Positions 5,873-10,088 of a stretch of 10,088 nt of DNA are shown piece by piece. The notes beneath the pieces were generated by a model, which did not search any database, was not told the origin of the DNA, and was given only the letters and a program-made list of their open reading frames with translations. The DNA comes from Lysobacterales bacterium (GTDB taxonomy: Bacteria > Pseudomonadota > Gammaproteobacteria > Xanthomonadales > Rhodanobacteraceae): assembly GCA_013298265.1 (NCBI GenBank), contig JAAFHE010000080.1:1-10088 (forward strand), written 5' to 3'. The translations under genes and the position numbers were made by a program. How positions within the stretch are numbered: position 1 is the first letter of the stretch; each line of letters starts with the position of its first letter.

Positions 5873-6376
5873 TCAGCCGCCGGCGATCCACACCGACGTC
5901 GCGTCGATCTGCAGTTCCTGCGGTTGAGGCTTGCTGCCTTCGCTCGCGAGATGTTCGATTTCCTTGGGATCGAGCTGCTTCACGCTGAGCGTGCCGTAGA
6001 CGATCGCCGTGCTGCGAGACTCTTTCGGCACGCTGAAGCTGTGCCCGCTCATGAACACACGCGCGAACGCGCCGTTGTCCTCCAGCACGAGCCAGCAGCC
6101 CTTGTTCTGGCAAACCTCGGTGATGCGGCCCTTGAACGCCTGCGGTGCGGCGGTATGTGCCTCGGGCTTCTGCGCCGCCTGCGAGATCAGCAGCGGATCG
6201 GACTTGGGCATGGGCGCGCCGTAGTAGGCACCGCCATTGCCGGTCGCGATCGGCGTCGGGCCAGCCGGTACCGCTTCGTGGCCGGCCATCGGCGCGTGGC
6301 TCGCTTGACCGCTTTCATGCGCCTGCGCCGCAGCAGCGAGCGCCATGACCATTCCTGCAATAATCCACTTGTTCAT
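5873..6376 (-). CDS. Exported DUF4920-like protein with a His/Met-containing N-terminus
   Basis: This 167-residue protein has a signal peptide MNKWIIAGMVMALAAAAQA with an AQA cleavage motif after residue 19. The mature chain would start at His20 (HESGQASHAPMAGHE), so H20, H27, M30 and H33 cluster at its N-terminus. A Gly/Pro-rich linker follows to about 60. The folded domain has the DUF4920-type core FKGRITEVCQNKGCWLVLED (81-100), with C89 and C94 as the only cysteines of the mature chain, then ARVFMSGHSFSVPKESR and a C-terminal strand region. The family function is not established; an OB-like fold and a metal or redox role are inference. The ATG at 6376 has a good GGAGAG ribosome site 5 nt upstream (6382-6387). 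It follows the MBL gene by 15 bp and is the last gene of the cluster. Confidence 0.82.
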   Translation of the reverse strand: MNKWIIAGMVMALAAAAQAHESGQASHAPMAGHEAVPAGPTPIATGNGGAYYGAPMPKSDPLLISQAAQKPEAHTAAPQAFKGRITEVCQNKGCWLVLEDNGAFARVFMSGHSFSVPKESRSTAIVYGTLSVKQLDPKEIEHLASEGSKPQPQELQIDATSVWIAGG

Positions 6377-6391
6377 AATCGCTCTCCGTCT

Positions 6392-7252
6392 TCAGGCGGC
6401 CAGAGCGATGAGTTCGCCCAGCTCGTTGATAGTGCCGAACTTGCCTTTCGGGTCGCGCACGACGGTCGCGAGCGCGCACTGCGTGTCATGGGTGAAGAAC
6501 AGGCGCACGCCGCGCGCGAGCTTGTCCTCGAGGAAGTGCTTCTTCTCGTCAATCAGCATTTCCGGATAGCGGTCATAGCCCATCGTAACCGGCAAGTGCA
6601 CCCAGGGACGTCCCGGAATCAGGTCGGCGCAGAACACCACGCCACCGTCGCCGCCGATCTCCGCCAGCATCAGGCCTGGCGTATGGCCAGCGCTGTAGCT
6701 GAAGCGCACAGAGCGGCCCAGGGCCTGCGAATACTGGCCATCGACGATTTCGAGCCGCCCGGACGCTTCCAGCAGCGGCTGTAGTTCGGCGATGAAGGAT
6801 GCGCGATCACGCGCATGCGGCGCCAGCGCACGCTCCCAGCATTCGCGGCTGACCAGATATCGGGCATTCGGAAACAGCAGGCGCGGCGGCTGGCCCTCCT
6901 CATACGCCGCGAGCAGGCCACCGGCGTGATCAAAATGCAGGTGAGAGAGCACGACCACGTCGATGTCCGCGTCGCCGAAACCGGCACGCGCCAGCGAATC
7001 GAGCAGCACATGCGTGCTCTCCACCACGCCGAAGCGCTCCTTCAGCTTCGGCTCGAAGAACGCGCCGATGCCGGTTTCGAACAGCACGCGCCTGCCGTCG
7101 AGATCGTCGACGAGCAGGCAGCGGCAGGCCAGCGGGATGCGGTTGTCGACATCAGGAACTATCCACTTTTCCCACATCGGCCGCGGCACGTTGCCGAACA
7201 TGGCGCCGCCGTCCAGCTTCTGCGAATTGCCCATCAGTGACCACAGCTTCAT
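6392..7252 (-). CDS. MBL-fold metallo-hydrolase (lactonase-like)
   Basis: This 286-residue metallo-beta-lactamase-fold hydrolase is predicted to be cytoplasmic, with no signal peptide. The dinuclear zinc site looks complete: HLHFDH (H104, H106, D108, H109), H190 in SAGHTPG, D210 in FCADLIPG and H255 in FTHDTQ. The layout resembles the AHL-lactonase-like branch of the superfamily rather than glyoxalase II, but the substrate cannot be read from sequence. The N-terminus [20 protein letters not shown] is hydrophilic, and conserved-looking DETG-like metal strands follow ([11 protein letters not shown], 57-66). The start at 7252 is 14 bp after the ggt stop, with GGAG 6 nt upstream, so co-transcription with ggt is likely. 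It is followed after 15 bp by the DUF4920-like gene. Superfamily is secure. Confidence 0.9.
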   Translation of the reverse strand: MKLWSLMGNSQKLDGGAMFGNVPRPMWEKWIVPDVDNRIPLACRCLLVDDLDGRRVLFETGIGAFFEPKLKERFGVVESTHVLLDSLARAGFGDADIDVVVLSHLHFDHAGGLLAAYEEGQPPRLLFPNARYLVSRECWERALAPHARDRASFIAELQPLLEASGRLEIVDGQYSQALGRSVRFSYSAGHTPGLMLAEIGGDGGVVFCADLIPGRPWVHLPVTMGYDRYPEMLIDEKKHFLEDKLARGVRLFFTHDTQCALATVVRDPKGKFGTINELGELIALAA

Positions 7253-7266
7253 CGCCTGCTCCGCCG

Positions 7267-9763
<2,497 letters not shown>

Positions 9764-9766
9764 GAG

Positions 9767-9774
9767 GATCACCT
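9767..9774 (-). promoter_or_regulatory. Strong ribosome binding site of the lipoprotein gene
   Basis: On the minus strand AGGTGATC matches eight consecutive positions of the anti-Shine-Dalgarno complement. It lies immediately before the ATG at 9763 and fixes this start over the longer open frame. Confidence 0.7.
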
Positions 9775-9794
9775 GCGTGGGAAAGAAGGAACGG

Positions 9795-10088
<294 letters not shown>

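Noticed and set aside
5675..6784. Plus-strand open frame spanning the Nudix end, the DUF4920-like gene and part of the MBL gene
   Set aside because: It crosses three well-supported genes and has no family motif.

Overview
This is ordinary chromosomal sequence from a high-GC Gammaproteobacterium, most likely of the order Xanthomonadales (Rhodanobacteraceae/Xanthomonadaceae type). The placement is an inference from strong G/C bias at third codon positions, a split three-gene proton-translocating transhydrogenase, and a coaD / YfhL-type ferredoxin / gamma-glutamyltransferase gene order. I see no phage, transposon, CRISPR, tRNA or rRNA signal. Genes are packed tightly: the longest stretch without a coding region is about 91 bases.

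Layout. (1) 1-2092, minus strand: a transhydrogenase operon pntAA-pntAB-pntB; pntB runs off the left edge. (2) 2177-3650, plus strand: a YdjA-like nitroreductase and, one base later, a stand-alone Pol I-type 5'-3' exonuclease. These diverge from pnt across an 84-bp region holding a candidate operator palindrome. (3) A GC hairpin at 3657-3678 separates the exonuclease from a converging gene (3687-5210, minus) for an exported helical-repeat plus beta-propeller protein of unknown function. (4) A Nudix hydrolase (5302-5850, plus) diverges from the propeller gene across a 91-bp gap containing an 8-bp inverted repeat. (5) 5873-10088, minus strand: a run of six co-directional genes, in transcription order coaD (partial), a lipoprotein, a YfhL-type 2[4Fe-4S] ferredoxin, gamma-glutamyltransferase, an MBL-fold hydrolase and an exported DUF4920-like protein. 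Gaps and overlaps of -4 to about 56 bp suggest one operon.

How the genes relate. The transhydrogenase uses proton-motive force to make NADPH, which a nitroreductase can consume. The right-hand cluster mixes CoA synthesis, Fe-S electron transfer and periplasmic glutathione hydrolysis, together with two envelope proteins of unknown role.

The most unusual non-coding element is a nearly perfect 18-bp-stem, 5-nt-loop hairpin at 9216-9256. It fills most of the gap between the lipoprotein stop and the expected ferredoxin start, which lacks a Shine-Dalgarno sequence. I found no convincing new multi-gene system. The best leads are that hairpin, a DUF4920-like protein predicted to mature with an N-terminal histidine, and candidate operators in the two divergent gaps.
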